This document shows positions 31,043 to 43,522 of a DNA stretch of 64,000 nucleotides, in pieces. The DNA is from Pisolithus tinctorius (taxonomy: Eukaryota; Basidiomycota; Agaricomycetes; Boletales; Pisolithaceae), in NCBI GenBank assembly GCA_024663395.1, contig JANFAH010000001.1, positions 6,262,001 to 6,326,000 on the forward strand. The letters are read 5' to 3'. The position numbers and the translations under genes are program-made. The first letter of the stretch is position 1; every line of letters begins with the position of its first letter. Under the pieces are notes generated by a model. That model was not told where the DNA came from and did not search any database. It worked only from the letters and a program-made list of their open reading frames with translations.

Positions 31043-33013
31043 ATGAAGGCGCTCAAGTTGACGTGTTTCGTCTACCTTTCGACAGTGCTCGCTTCTGCGT
31101 TACCAGAGAGCCAAGTCGTTCTGAATGACTTGTCCAACTTGGAGCTGCCCGCCGACCCTGCAGTTGCAAATTTCGAGCACACAACGAGCGGTGGAATACA
31201 CGGCAAACAATTCGTCCAAGAGGAAGGGATAATCTGTAAGTCGTCTATTAGTAGCCAATGGGACACCCCATACTGATACTCAAGTACGATAGACGAACTC
31301 GTTCGACACCAATACTTTGCCCAACATCAACTGCGGGTGACGGAGCCTTCACTCTGTGATCCATCCGTAAAGCAGTACTCTGGATACCTCGACGTGACCG
31401 ATGACAAGCACCTATTCTTTTGGTATGTCTTCCTCTTCTCCGTGCCATGTCATACGGCGCCCTGACTGTGGTCCCAGGTTCTTCGAGTCACGCAACACTC
31501 CCGAATCGGCGCCTCTTCTCCTCTGGTTAAACGGCGGTCCAGGTTGCAGTTCTTCGACTGGGCTTTTCTTTGAGCTTGGACCTTGCAGCGTCTCAGATGA
31601 CGGGCTCAACACCACCTACAATCCGTACAGCTGGAATACCCATGCCAACATCATCTTCCTGGATCAGCCTGTCGGTGTCGGATTCTCTTATGCCGAAGAT
31701 GGCAGCAAGGTTGACACTAGCGAGCGCGCTGCAAAGGACGTTTATGCGTTCTTGGAGCTTTTCCTAACTCGGTTCCCTGAATACTCCAAGCAACCGTTCC
31801 ACATCGCCGCAGAGAGTTATGGCGGCATATACGCGCCCAACATCGCAAGTGTCATTCACGAGGAGAACCAGAAGCTTCCTTTCACATCAACCGGACTCGT
31901 CAAGATCAACTTAGAATCAGTTGTCATTGGGAACGGACTGACGGACAGCTATACTCAGTTCGCGTCGGTGCCGGAGTACCTCTGTGAAGGGCCGTACCCT
32001 ATATTCGATGACCCCAGTGGGCCGGAATGCACGTCCCTCAGGAGCAAGGTTCCCACGTGTCAGAGACTCATTAAAGCTTGCCACACTTTCAAGTCTCGCT
32101 TTGTGTGTGTCCCAGCAGAACTTTACTGCAATGCACAGCTATATGGTCCAGTTCAATGTGAATGAAATTGCCCGTTCTTCGTGTGGAATCTAAAGGCTGA
32201 CCGTTTTCCTGCAGCGTCTGGTCTGAATCCTTACGACGCTCGCCGCGTGTGCGACCCTGAGGAGGACGGTCCTCTGTGCTACAAGCAATTGACTTGGATT
32301 GAGAAGTATATGAACACTCCCGAAGTTAAGGCAGCCATCGGCGTCGCCCCGCAACTAGAATTTAAGGCTTGCAACATGGGTGTGAATCAAGGTTTCCTGT
32401 TGCAAGGCGATTCCGTGCGGGACACACCGGCATTACTTCCTGAACTGGTTAACAACGGCATTCGATTACTTGTCTATGCAGGCGTCGCCGGTTAGTGCTG
32501 GATCACAGAATTTCAGCAGTTCCTGATCCAGACTCACTTCTATTTTCGTTAGACATGATGTGCAATTTTATTGTGAGTTGCATAAAATCTCATCCTCTGA
32601 GGAACTCAGATTTTGAACACTACGTGTCGGCAGGGCGAGGAACGTTGGTTGGAAGTTCTCGGTACTGACTTCCTTGACGAATTCCTTGACGCACCGACGG
32701 AGCAATGGATCACGTCGAGCTCAAAGACAGCCGTAGGTACTGTTCGGAGTGCCGGTGGAGGCAGCTCGCGGGCCGGGAATATCACCTTCGTAGCTGTCCA
32801 CGATGCCGGGTGAGCAGCGCTATATGCCTCCAGTGTTGGCCTGATCCTGATCCCATATTCAGTCACATGGTCCCATATGATCAGCCTGAAGCAGCTTTGG
32901 TAAGTGTTCTCAGTTTTGTTTTAGGGCAATGCTCATTGGTACTATAGGATTTAATCACGAGATGGATCTTCGACCTTCCGTTGACGACGGATTTTTCGGC
33001 TAGCTTCCTGTAG
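31043..33013 (+). CDS. Serine carboxypeptidase (peptidase family S10)
   Basis: Eight exons (31043-31235, 31293-31422, 31478-32157, 32215-32490, 32553-32572, 32634-32809, 32863-32899, 32948-33013) give 525 aa. The N terminus ([19 protein letters not shown]) is a signal peptide, so the product enters the secretory pathway and is vacuolar or secreted. [13 protein letters not shown] forms the oxyanion region and [14 protein letters not shown] follows. The catalytic Ser is in [10 protein letters not shown] (about residue 221), the Asp in VADMMCNF, split by an intron, and the His in SHMVPYDQP. All three catalytic residues are present. The 20-nt exon 5 carries the Asp. The family removes C-terminal residues from peptides at acid pH. 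It lies 182 bp downstream of the kinase gene on the same strand. Carboxypeptidase Y-like is the closest general label. Confidence 0.92.
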
Positions 33014-33455
33014 AGTCAGCCAACAGCTCTTCGGAGCTAATGCTACTGCAGTGCAGCTGTACTACTGATCTAGGCCTATTATTTCTTTTATGTCTTCTGT
33101 GACTGGACGCAATGCGACAATGTGACAGACCTGCGGCGTGTGATTGGAAGGGGAAGCGAGGCTTCAGCGTGACCTTACCAAGAGCGGCGCCTTAATATAA
33201 ATGGTTTATCTCGTGTGTCATTCATATCCTGCAGAGTTGGGTTCTAATCTAGTCACAGCCCTGGAAACCCGATTGGGGTTCAAACATTCACACTTATTTC
33301 CCGCAGAACAAGCGTTAAACTGTGGCATGGGTATGTAGATGTTCCCCCATCTTTACGTACCACCCGCAGCGCCCATCGCCACTCGACTCCCATAAATTGT
33401 GCTCTGAACTTAAAGTCGAGTCTGTCTACTCGCAACCTACTCTCAACTCCTCCCC
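33014..33455. other. Intergenic, promoter side of the GNAT gene
   Basis: Nothing coding seen. Pyrimidine-rich CCTACTCTCAACTCCTCCCC directly precedes the ATG at 33456. Confidence 0.5.
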
Positions 33456-34967
33456 ATGGAGACGATGGAAACGGATAACGTCTCTCTTTGCATCGATCTC
33501 CAAGCCCAACTGTTTTCTGCGAGAGCAGATAGAATCACCTCCCTTTGGGACGTTCTGAGGGATAATGCTGTAGAGCCCCTCCAGGCGTCTATGCGAGAGC
33601 TCACGTCCTTCGTGGACGAATGTCTCTTTTTCGCTTCCATCCTAGAACGGCCAAAAGTACAGTGCGATGGGGACGAACTTCAAGGTTCATGGTCAGACTC
33701 GGGAGTTCAAGAGTACACCTCACTGCAGCCTCCAAGCGATGATCCGATCGGTCTCGTCTACGTTCACTCAGGACCGGGAAACATTCCTGCACGAGAGGTC
33801 AACGTAGGCATAGTCATTTCCCCGGAAAAGCGGCGGAAAGGATACGCGCGCGAGGCGATGGTGTTGGCGTTGGGGTGGGTATTTGATGAACTCAAGTTTC
33901 ACCGTGCGCAGGCGGCTATAATGGATATGGCCGATAAAGACCGCGCGTTGCTCTTTTTCACCTCCATTGGCTTCTCGCACGAAGGGATACGCCGGCGCTC
34001 GATCTATCAGTCGGGGATGGACGGGGAGAATGGGGTATGGAAAGACGTCACTTACCTGGCTATGTTGGACACAGAGTGGGTGGTGAGGAAATCGCTGCTA
34101 GCGAGGGGCGCTCCATCCACGCTTTGGGAGGAGCTGTTCAACCGACATTCAAGTGAGAGGGAAAAGTTGGCCTCATGGGAAGAGCGTCATGGCAGGCTCC
34201 AGAGGACTGCCAGTATGGAGACGATCCGCGAAGCACCAAGGTCGAAAACAGCTGAGAAGCAAAAGATGACTGTGGAAGAGGCAGAACGACTGTTCCTGTA
34301 CACGTCTTCTGACCAAAGTTCGACATCTTCTTGCCAGTCGTCCGTCCATGGCTCTGCACCTGCTTCGCCAGGCCCAGACATCCGTATCAGTTGGGCAAAA
34401 GAAATCAATGAAGAGGTCACGAGCAACAGTTTTAATCACCGTCCATTCCCTCCACCTCATGGACCGTGGCTTTCTGATACACGTCTTCGCGACTCGCTCG
34501 CAGAAAGTCAGCACTGGCTCCGTGCCACGTCGTCTCAGGTGGAGCTACTTCCATCTATTCCATCTGCTTACCCGTCTATAACGGGCTCGGAATATGCAAT
34601 CAGCATACCATCACCCTCATCTCCGCCACCCGATACACCGTCTGCCGGTTCCAGTTCTCCAGATCGAGACACTGATTCTGAGATGTTGGATCCCGGAGAC
34701 GTCTTGTCACAAATTAACCTCCTCCTTCACGACTCCACTCCCAGGGCAATTGTCAATTTACCATCTTTCTCCAACTCGACGCGATCCGGTCGAAGCTCGA
34801 CGGTGTCGAGTCAAGATTCGTGGTGCGATGCACGAAGTAACACCGATAGTGATTGGGACATTGTAGGTTCGAACTCTTCAGATGGTGCAAACTCAGCTTG
34901 CAGTGGGAGGTCACCAAAAAGGCGGGCCAAACGTCGGGAGGGACTCCGCCAAGTTTCAGGCATTTAG
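33456..34967 (+). CDS. GNAT-family N-acetyltransferase with long Ser-rich tail
   Basis: A single exon of 503 aa from the ATG at 33456. The first 210 residues form a GNAT fold: IGLVYVHSGP, the acetyl-CoA binding motif NVGIVISPEKRRKGYAREA (R-R-K-G-Y-A loop), then FHRAQAAIMD, ALLFFTSIGFSHEG and WKDVTYLAMLD. The remaining 290 residues are Ser/Thr/Pro rich, without a fold I recognise, and end in a basic KRRAKRREGLRQV that could act as a nuclear signal. The substrate (protein N terminus, histone or small molecule) cannot be told from sequence. An intronless gene is unusual beside its neighbours. Confidence 0.82.
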   Translation: METMETDNVSLCIDLQAQLFSARADRITSLWDVLRDNAVEPLQASMRELTSFVDECLFFASILERPKVQCDGDELQGSWSDSGVQEYTSLQPPSDDPIGLVYVHSGPGNIPAREVNVGIVISPEKRRKGYAREAMVLALGWVFDELKFHRAQAAIMDMADKDRALLFFTSIGFSHEGIRRRSIYQSGMDGENGVWKDVTYLAMLDTEWVVRKSLLARGAPSTLWEELFNRHSSEREKLASWEERHGRLQRTASMETIREAPRSKTAEKQKMTVEEAERLFLYTSSDQSSTSSCQSSVHGSAPASPGPDIRISWAKEINEEVTSNSFNHRPFPPPHGPWLSDTRLRDSLAESQHWLRATSSQVELLPSIPSAYPSITGSEYAISIPSPSSPPPDTPSAGSSSPDRDTDSEMLDPGDVLSQINLLLHDSTPRAIVNLPSFSNSTRSGRSSTVSSQDSWCDARSNTDSDWDIVGSNSSDGANSACSGRSPKRRAKRREGLRQVSGI

Positions 34968-35798
34968 TGGTAGATACCACTTCGAACAACACCCTTTTCG
35001 AGTCTTCACTGTACCGCACGGTGGTTTTAGGAAATTACTGTATGTCGTGACCTCTCCATGTAAGTCGCTATAAGTTGTTATAGGTCGTCTCTTGCCCATT
35101 GAACTGATCAATGGGCTGACTCGGCATTCTCTTCCGGAATCACTCGCATTTCCATCATCGGGGCTGGACGGAATCCGACTCCGACACTACGGTATCCGTA
35201 GTACGCAACGCAATTTGAAAAGCACAAAGCCGCATGGAGGGGGCGCGCTGCCTAATATGTTTCATCAGACGCAACTTGTTCAATGAGTACACGTGCCATC
35301 ACTGATACGTTTGCAAGTCTTGTCAAGCTCCAGACAGGTCCACTGGCCAGGTGGCCTACTGTCTGTCACGTGTCGTGGTGTTGTGGACCAAACCCGGGGT
35401 TCCTGGGCTTGGCACTGATCACTCTTTCAAGTTGACTTTTTTTTCAGGTCCATCGCTTCTTTCAGCTCACCTTGGGCTGGGTATGGACCGGAAATTCGAT
35501 GTTGCGCTACAGAGTAATAAGGATAAGTTTGCCCTGGTATCTGTGTCATCAACGAGCCGTTTCCGTCGCTGCGTTCGTGACTAATCAACACTTGGTAACA
35601 GGAAGATAAGCTTCATTTCAGTTGAATTGGGACACCGTCATCATTCAATTCACATCTCGATCGGCTGATGCCGGAGCCCAGGGGCCACGTAGCACCTCTG
35701 AGGGTACGGGCATCAGGTCCATGCATGAAACAGGACGAAATCTTGCGGAAGAAATGCGAACCCGCTAACTATAGGACCAGGTATCAACCCGTAATTGA
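34968..35798. other. Intergenic between convergent genes
   Basis: No gene recognised. The GNAT gene and the NOP4-like gene converge here, so both 3' ends lie in it. Confidence 0.5.
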
Positions 35799-38700
35799 CT
35801 ATTTTCCCGCTTTCCGAGCTCTCCGCTTTCGACCGATGAGTGATCCAATAAGCTTTCCAGGCTTAGATGGTTCCTCCTTTTTCACCTCCACGTGTTCAAT
35901 TGATATACGGCGCTTCTTAGATGGCGGCTCTTCCATCTTGGTAGAATCGCGTTGGGTACGTGGTCTTTCCTGTAGGATGTGTATTCAGGCATGCGTTCGA
36001 CGGTGACCAGGTGGAAAACGAGTGTGCTTACTGCTTTCTCCTTTTGTCGAGACGACCGGCGTTGCACTACTTGGACGTTTTCAATGGAAAACTCAACAAT
36101 CAAGGTACCGTTCGGAGGCTTCGAGGGGTTTTCCAAAGCATCTGTCATCCGCTTAATCCGCGCCTCGTCCGGACTTTCTTTTGCCTTCTCTTTCTTGCTA
36201 AGGTCTGCTAGTTCTTCTCGCCACCACTTATCGAAAAACGCGCCTACTTCGGGGTTGTTGTTGGCCCACCGTAGAACTCGAAGTGCGTCCGCATGCTTGT
36301 GCATCTCAATGAATCCGTACCCCCGACTACGACCTATTCCTGTTATAGGATCAACACGATCCTGCTGCCGTACGATCTTGGCTTGCTTCACAGGAGTAGG
36401 CCGTCCGAACTTCTTGTCGTGTTTCCTTGATTTACTGCTCTTGTCCTCGTGCTGGTCAGCACCTAGCACACCTTCCGCGGGCTCCGTAAGTTCGTCAGGG
36501 TCTAGACCTTCCCTGAGCTGTGCCTTGACTTCCGCATTGAACGCTTTCACAGCATATACAGCAAGACGCTTAAGAACCCGCTCCGTCACGAACAACGGTA
36601 TCCGTCGGATACTTAGGCGCGTTCTAGAGACATATAGTAAGGGATTGCTGCGAAGCAACGCTCTGCGGGAATTGAAGGAATTCGTCCGTCTCTCGACTTC
36701 AGCCGGTGGGAGAGTCTCCGCAGCAGGTGTATTTAGAAGCACAGCTACCATATTCGTGAGTTTGTGGGTCCCAGTGAAAAAGGATGCGACGTACCACCCT
36801 CGCGCAAGAGGTAGAGGTTACGCTTGTCAGCCTTTTCTCGTGCTTTCTCGCCCTCTTCTTTGAGTTTCGCAGCTTGGTCCCGCGTTACGGCGCGTGCGGC
36901 ATCGAGCGTACGACCGTGCAGAACTAAATTCCTTGCAATACTAGAAGACGGGTCAGGCGTAAGAATGGAAGGAAGGGTAAAGGGATTTTTGGTCGGCTGA
37001 AATATTCGACGTAAAGTTACTTGAGATAGACGGCACAAATGCAAGGGAGAATATACCTGTGGCTGATTGCCCATGGTCTCAGCACGCAAGATTTCGCTCT
37101 GTTCGATGACCTTATCAGCATCCCCCTTGTTCCAAAAGCAGACGAATCCTGTTCCCCGAGACCGCTCTGTCTCCGGATCGATTGTGATACGAGCATATCG
37201 AAGAGGTCCCCACGCTCTGAATCTACATCATCAATGAGCATCAAGCGGTCCGCGTGAGATAATGTAAACCTACAAGGTCCGTAACTCATCCTCAGTTGCC
37301 GTGAAGGGAATGTTGCGAATGAACAAGGTGGTTCCGACATCGGTTTGTGGTAGCTTGGGTTTTATAGCTTCTGATTCATCATCGTCCCCAGCGGGTTCTT
37401 CGTCTTCGTCTTCGCCTTCAGACTGGCTGTCTGTATCTTCTTCAGCTTCTTCGTGGACACCTATGTGCTCGTCCCCGTCTTCGCTATCTTCCTCATCTTC
37501 ATCTTCGTCTCCTTCGCTCTCTGAACCCGAATTCTTCATCTCCACGTCGCCCCCTGAACCTTCATCTTCACCCATCTCCTCCAGTTTTGACTTCGCTTCC
37601 TCCCATCTATCCTTGCTCAACGCCCAGTCCACGACGATCATCCTTTCTTTTGATGAACTACCCAGAGTCTCAGGAACACCTTCTGCCGCTTCTTCCTCTA
37701 CAGATTGTACATGTTTCTTCTCTTCTCTCCGGTCTTTCTTCCGTTTCTGCTTGTCAGAGACAATAGCGTGAGCCATACCGGCTTTGACTTTCATTCCATT
37801 GCATTCTTTCAGCGCAGCCTCCGCGTCTTTCCGGCTGAGCATCCATACGAATGCGAAACCTTTCGACCGGTTCGATGTTGAGGGCTTAGTGTCTTCCCCA
37901 CGGCCACCCTGATCAGCGTCATCGGCGTTCATGACTGGCATATTAATCGAGTGTACAGGTCCGTAGGGTAGGAAGATTGCTCGTAAATCTTGCTCTGTAA
38001 TATCAAAAGGGAGGTTACGGACGATGAGACGACTTGCATGACTTGGCAAAGCAGCTTTGGTTGGTTCTGCGAGTCATCTGTGTCAGGTTCAGCAGGCATA
38101 TCCTAGTGAGACACGTACTTTTTCTCGAGCCTTGAACCAGATTCTCGAGACGCTTTTTGAGTGTCACGGATAAAAGGCTTCCCTTGAAGACATGCGCATG
38201 CAACTTGTTGACGGCGTCCTGTGCATTCTTTGAGGTGGAGAAGAGGGCACTTGCTATGCAGGTTTCAGCGTCCAAGTCGTCCAGGATACGCACAAAGTAA
38301 TCACCTGTTGTAGGATCCTCGCCTCCTAAAGATGTTTTTCCGGGCCATACCACGTTCTCTGCACCCTCAAGTTTGCGTACTTTCTTCCACAGCGTTTTCA
38401 AGTCTATGGTCGATGGCAAACCGGAAATGAGGATGGTTCGGATGGCGAGTGGATCGTTGGATTTAGAGACAGGTAACTTGACCGCTGCATCATCCTCCTT
38501 TTTCACAGAGTCGGCCTTGGGCTTTGCTGGACGGTCTTTGATCGGCCTGTCCTTGGGCTGGTTATAAAAAATGAGTGAGCGCTCCGACGTGACGTAGATG
38601 GCACCATTACTTTTAGACCGGCCCATTCGACCCTCAGTTTTCGGTCGTTCATGGTCATGCCATCAGACGTGATGGAATCAAATGCAGACTGGGCATCCTC

Positions 38701-38985
38701 CCGGATCGCGAAAGAGACGTATCCAACGCCCTTAGATACGCCCGTACCGTGCTCAAGCACCACAAATGCAGACCGTACAGGGGCAAGATCGGAGAAGGCA
38801 GTTTTTAGATCGGTTGACGTTGCATCGTAGGGCAGATTAGACACGAAGAGCGTGGACCTTGCAGGGAAGAGAGACGGACGTTTGCCATCCACGCGTGTCT
38901 CCGAAGTAAGAGTGACCTACCCGTGTCCTCCCTTCTCAAAGTGTTGGTCTTCCCTGGATTTTCTTTTGCCCAGGGTGGTCGCCAT
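35799..38985 (-). CDS. NOP4/RBM28-like nucleolar RNA-binding protein
   Basis: The start at 38985 gives MATTLGKRKSRE, and a 63-bp intron (38858-38920) leads to the first RRM (TLFVSNLPYDATSTDLK). Later RRM cores are TILISGLPSTIDLKTLW, RLIVRNLPFDITEQDL with SKGFAFVWM, and TLFIRNIPFTATEDELRTL with TGFVCFWN. A very acidic Glu/Asp/Ser run separates the third and fourth. A further RRM-like stretch (RSRGYGFIEMHKHADALRVL) and a basic tail (KKRRISIEHVEVK, GRKRRARKAGK) end the protein at 35799. This multi-RRM plan with acidic linker is that of yeast Nop4 and human RBM28, needed for 60S ribosome subunit maturation in the nucleolus. The junction near 38,520-38,640 is unclear: a GTCTAA donor is needed to keep frame. 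Exon borders are approximate. Confidence 0.85.
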
Positions 38986-41258
38986 GGATCTTGGGACTAT
39001 ATATTCACGTCCTTCGACTACCTTTTGCAAAAACCAGACAAGAATGGTTGTTTGGGTTTGTTAGGATTCAAAGGCATTACCAAAGAAGGGAACTCCTACT
39101 CGTCCAGCAACAACTCCGTATGCAGTAGTGTCCCTCGAAGTCAAAGGGGTGGCAGATCACGACCATCAGTCTAGAACTACCTCCTTCAAAAACTCGGAAG
39201 ACACAAGGCAATGATCTCCCATCCTTTCCACACTTTGCTCACCTTGGCCTTACGAGCCCCTGGCGTAAATCTGACTGACACACTTCTTAGCCAGCCTTTT
39301 CACCAGCACAAGCATCGTGACCCATCGTGTTGACTTAGGCTGTACCCTCTCGAGAAGGAATCTCGCGTCTTCATGATCTTCATAGAATTGATATACGACC
39401 GGTGACCGCTCGATCACCAAGGACCGCCTCCGTCGTTGAATGAACTTGGATCCCATTACCGTGGACATGGGTAAGCACCATGGCAATCGGGCCCAGCCAC
39501 ACCTCCACTACTCCTTGAGACCCACACATTCCGTCGGTCGTCGCCCATCGCTACCGTTGCCATATCGCCCGACAACTTCTCCCGCTCCATGGATCCAAAT
39601 GCACGGGTAACCTGAGGTAATATGACGCCGTAGAGTGGATGAGTCATGACGCGGCGCGCGATGACGGACCTAGATTCCAAGCATACAGTTTCATTTGTAT
39701 TCGCGTGCGCGTCCTCAGGGATTCGGAGCTAGTAGGGTCGAAGGTTGAATGCCAACGGTGACTACTCACCACTGTTTCGTCCCGATCCTCCCGCATTGAG
39801 GTACGAATAGCTTGGAGCGGAAATAAAATTTATCGGTCATCCCTGAATATGCCGGTGTGGCCCAAGGCTGTCCAGTGATCTTTAATGGGCCTCGACCCCT
39901 TCTATTATGCTTATTCACGTTCAGGCATGGTACGTCGTTCTCGCGAAGCGTTACTAATCGGAGAGGGGAGGTTCGTCATCGAGAGTTAGGCCCCCTGAGA
40001 AAATTAATCTCCCGAGGTTCATATGACAACATATCTGTCCCAGAGCGCTCGGGGAAGGGGGGCGCAACCCGCCGGCAACTTCAGCACTAATACCTACGTA
40101 CAGGCAACGAATCTCAATGCCGAATCGACCCTGACGCAATGTCATTAACTGAGTCAGTACATTTCTGTGCACTCTCTCATCGAATAGGTTCGCCGATGTT
40201 CGGTAGCCATCACTTCTCCACCGACACACGGGTCGGCCCCCGCCCTACTCCCGCCTCCTGCTCGGCGTCAATAAAAGACCAAAATAAGTAAATGAATTAT
40301 AGGAGGGCCTCGGCACAAGACCCGTGTATACAGTAGTTATCCCTCAGGGTGCTCGTTTGGTGGGGAGCAATACCCGTGATTGATCGGCGTCCATCGTGCA
40401 CATGTGTTCCGGAGTAGCTTTCCCTCGGAATCTGTATGAGTTACGGATCGGATTCGTATGTTCAACGTTTAATACATGTTCATTCCAGGAGGTATCCCAA
40501 ACTGCCACTTGGGGGGCCGCCCAAAAACGACATCAACATCGGGGACAGACAGGGATAGACCCACCGAATCGTGTCCATGAAGCGAAATGCATATGGACCC
40601 GTATTCACGCTTGTCATTACCGCTGACAGCAGTCCAATATTGCGGAGAACAACCGACGTTCCCCCGCAATCGACCCTGACCAGTGACTAATCAATCTCGG
40701 GTGGGCACCGAAGGCGTGCGATCTCCCGAAGTTTTAGGTTACATTATGTCGCGCTTGCACCTCCTGACCCGAGTCGACGCATAAACCGGAAGCTGATCTC
40801 GCTCACAGCCACAAAGAACCTTAGGTGATCGAGCTGCGATGCGACGGAACCCGGTCTAATGAATTTTGTTAGAGTCGATGGGGCCGCGCGATTCCCACCT
40901 CGGTCCGCAAACTACGAAGAGGCGGCGATAGTAAGCAATTGCTTTGGAAAAGCAACTAATACACGACGGTAGAGTAAAATACATAATGAGTGCGAGTAGC
41001 AGAGACGGTGTAGACATTGGAAAATACTAGGTGGAAGCAGTAACAAGAGGGATCAGAGAAAATATCCCAATACCCGAGAAAAATGTCAGCGAGTCGAGTG
41101 TAGATACGTACGTGCACATGCAGTTGTGGATCGATGGTAACCAAAGAATAGCGAAGAAAACGGAGAAGGCCCAAGAGTAGATGCTGATGGTGGGAGCACG
41201 GCTGAAGAGTGCCAGCCACAACGAAGAACCCATGGGTGCCGAAAACGTGCCCTCAAGT
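38986..41258. other. 2.3 kb without a recognisable gene
   Basis: Short frames on the minus strand at 39250-39680 (for example SLVIERSPVVYQFYEDHED) match nothing I know. From about 39,750 to 40,950 the sequence is CpG-rich, lacks frames of any length and shows no repeat to other parts of the window. I found no tRNA-like cloverleaf. Confidence 0.4.
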
Positions 41259-43522
41259 TCATCCCACGAGGGCACTCCGTTTGAGGTTATCATGTACAAC
41301 CGCATCTTGCACTGTGCCAAGTTATCACCGATCTACTCCCTAGGCATCTCCAAAAGGGACTCACCATTCTGCAAGATGAGCGCCGTCGATTTCGTATCCT
41401 ATACGAGAAAAGCGAAAAGCGAAAAGAAGTGTTAGAAGAATCTTCTTTGCATCGTCGTAACAACAAGGCCCGTACCGTCACCGATGTGAAGTGGCAATAG
41501 AACGGCCGGTCGTTAGCGTGTTCTCTCATTAACGCGGCAAACTTCTTCTTCAGGTCTGCAATCAAGCCGAGAACCAGCAGCCAAATTCAGTTCGTTGCCA
41601 TCAGCGCATACGAACGGAAGAAGAAAAAAATGATGAAACTCACATATGCTAGCGCTTTCGAAATCGTTGGGACGGTTCCCATAGCTAGTGATGTAATTCC
41701 CTAGCCGTATTCCAGACTCGAGCTTTGCACGTAATATATCGCACTTGTTAAGAAATAGAATGAGGTACGCCTTCTTGAGTAGCGGATGCGACACTATCGT
41801 TTTCCATAGCAGAAACGAGTCAGCCTGAAGGGTTATATTAAGGAATGATACCTGATATGTGAAATGAGAGCGTACGAGTCTATTTACAGAGGGGTCCTCT
41901 TGAAGAACTTGATCGAAGCAGCTTATTGGAGCAAGGAATATGATAGCGTTCATGTCGTCAAAATATGGTACCCATGCAGCTATTCGGAAAGGTTGGCGAT
42001 AGTCACATGCAAAGCGGGGATTAAAAAGCGTACCTCTCTGCAAGAGAAAGTCAGGGAGGAAATAATCGCAGTGAGTGAGAATGGCATACCAAAGATCTCT
42101 GTCCGCCCACGTCAAACACACGCCAGTCGTGACTCATAGATGAGCCGAGGGGTCCTACAGACAGATGAGCCAATGCACACTTCATTACCTGCGAAAACAA
42201 CAGACCAGATCGCACTGTGAAACAGTGTTCAGACACGCCAACAGTCTTTATCCGCGCACGAAGCACATCGTCTGCACATGCTATGAATAGACTACCACGA
42301 GGCAGGAACCGAATGCCTACCATCCGAGGGTACATATTGCCGCGAGGTGACCCTATCTAGATCGTCTAGGAAGCTAGAGGGTATCACGTCGGACTGCGTC
42401 AATACAAACGAAAGAAAGAAAAAAAAACTCACAAGCCTGCCATCTCTTCTGGTCTCATTTTTTCGACTTCCATCAATCTCTTGATGATCGGATCTGCCCA
42501 GAGTCGCTTCATGTCCTCGGCACATGCCTGCATGACGACACCAGGATCATCCGGATCTGACCAGTTTATCATATCGGCCGTATCGCAGCTCTTCCGATTG
42601 TCCCCGTTTCCCACTATCTTGCTGAAAGCGCCCTTCCAACCCGAGTTTGAGTTGATGCATACTTCGTGCAGGGACGAGTCGTCTGCGGACGCAAGTTGAC
42701 TTGGGGGGAGTATTTTCCTGAGAAGGGCTACTTCTACTTGAATGAGAGGTGCCAGCCGCTTCTTGAGCTTGAGATGGTCTGCGGTGAGCGGGGGATAGTC
42801 TTTGTGACCCGATGGTGGACGCGACGAGGAGGAGCCATGTGAGACATGACCTGAGGAGCACTGACTGGACGAACTGTAAGATGTGGATGGGTGAGATACT
42901 GCATGTGCTCTGGATATGACGTCCAGAATAGCGTGGATGGACTGGACCACGTTGAGCTGTATGATGCTCCGCCAGTAAGCCTTCTCGGCGCGGAATGTCT
43001 AAATAGGGGTACCGGTGATCAGAGGGTCTATACTCGGGCCGGAGAGTCAGTGTCTCACTTTTGGAGAGTGCATAAGCTGGAGATCTGACACGTCCAAATC
43101 GAGATAAATGACTTCTGAAAATAGACAAATATGTCATACGGCTTACTTTTGAGCGTCGTCGATTTGCCTGGCGGGAGCGCGTAATCGGAGTCTCAGTACT
43201 TCAGCCACTCAGTCAGTCAGCCGACGACCGACGCACCAGATTCACTTTGGCCTAGCCGGGGGGAGTGCGAGGGTCAGCGTCGACGATAGGCTGAAAGAAT
43301 GGCGCGTTCCGCACCTAGGAGTAGTATCTTGATAGGTTTCGGACCCTTCTTATCGGCCATGCGTTGTCTACTGAGTTCCTCGTCGATGAAGTCCGAGACA
43401 CGCTTTGCCTCCTGCTCCGCGCGAATGCGCATTTCCCGTTGTTGTTGAGTCTCGTTCGAGGGCGGTGCCATGGCGCGTGTCAGAGGATCATCCTCAACCA
43501 GCTTGTGACGTCTCGTTCCCAT
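41259..43522 (-). CDS. Heterotrimeric G-protein alpha subunit, many micro-exons
   Basis: Starts MGTRRHKLVEDDPL at 43522. The P-loop GQSESGKSTTLKN is split over three exons, including a 15-nt exon (43237-43251) and a 21-nt exon (43147-43167). Then come FRAEKAYWRSIIQLNVV and a Ser/His-rich insert in the helical domain. These are followed by FLDDLDRVTSRQYVPSD, switch I RARIKTVGVSEH, and DWRVFDVGGQRS with the catalytic Gln. A 4-nt exon (42034-42037) restores SLRAAWVPYFDDM. Next are ILFLNKCDILRAKL and FTSVTDTKSTALIL, then the tail AVVHDNLKRSALVG ending at 41259. All G-box motifs are present, so it should bind and hydrolyse GTP. The insert and tail mark a basidiomycete-type G-alpha rather than the GPA1 core type. 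It acts at the plasma membrane under GPCRs. Gly2 may be myristoylated. Confidence 0.9.

Noticed and set aside
37301..37771. Ser-rich plus-strand frame opposite the NOP4-like gene
   Set aside because: Antisense of the acidic Glu/Asp/Ser linker.
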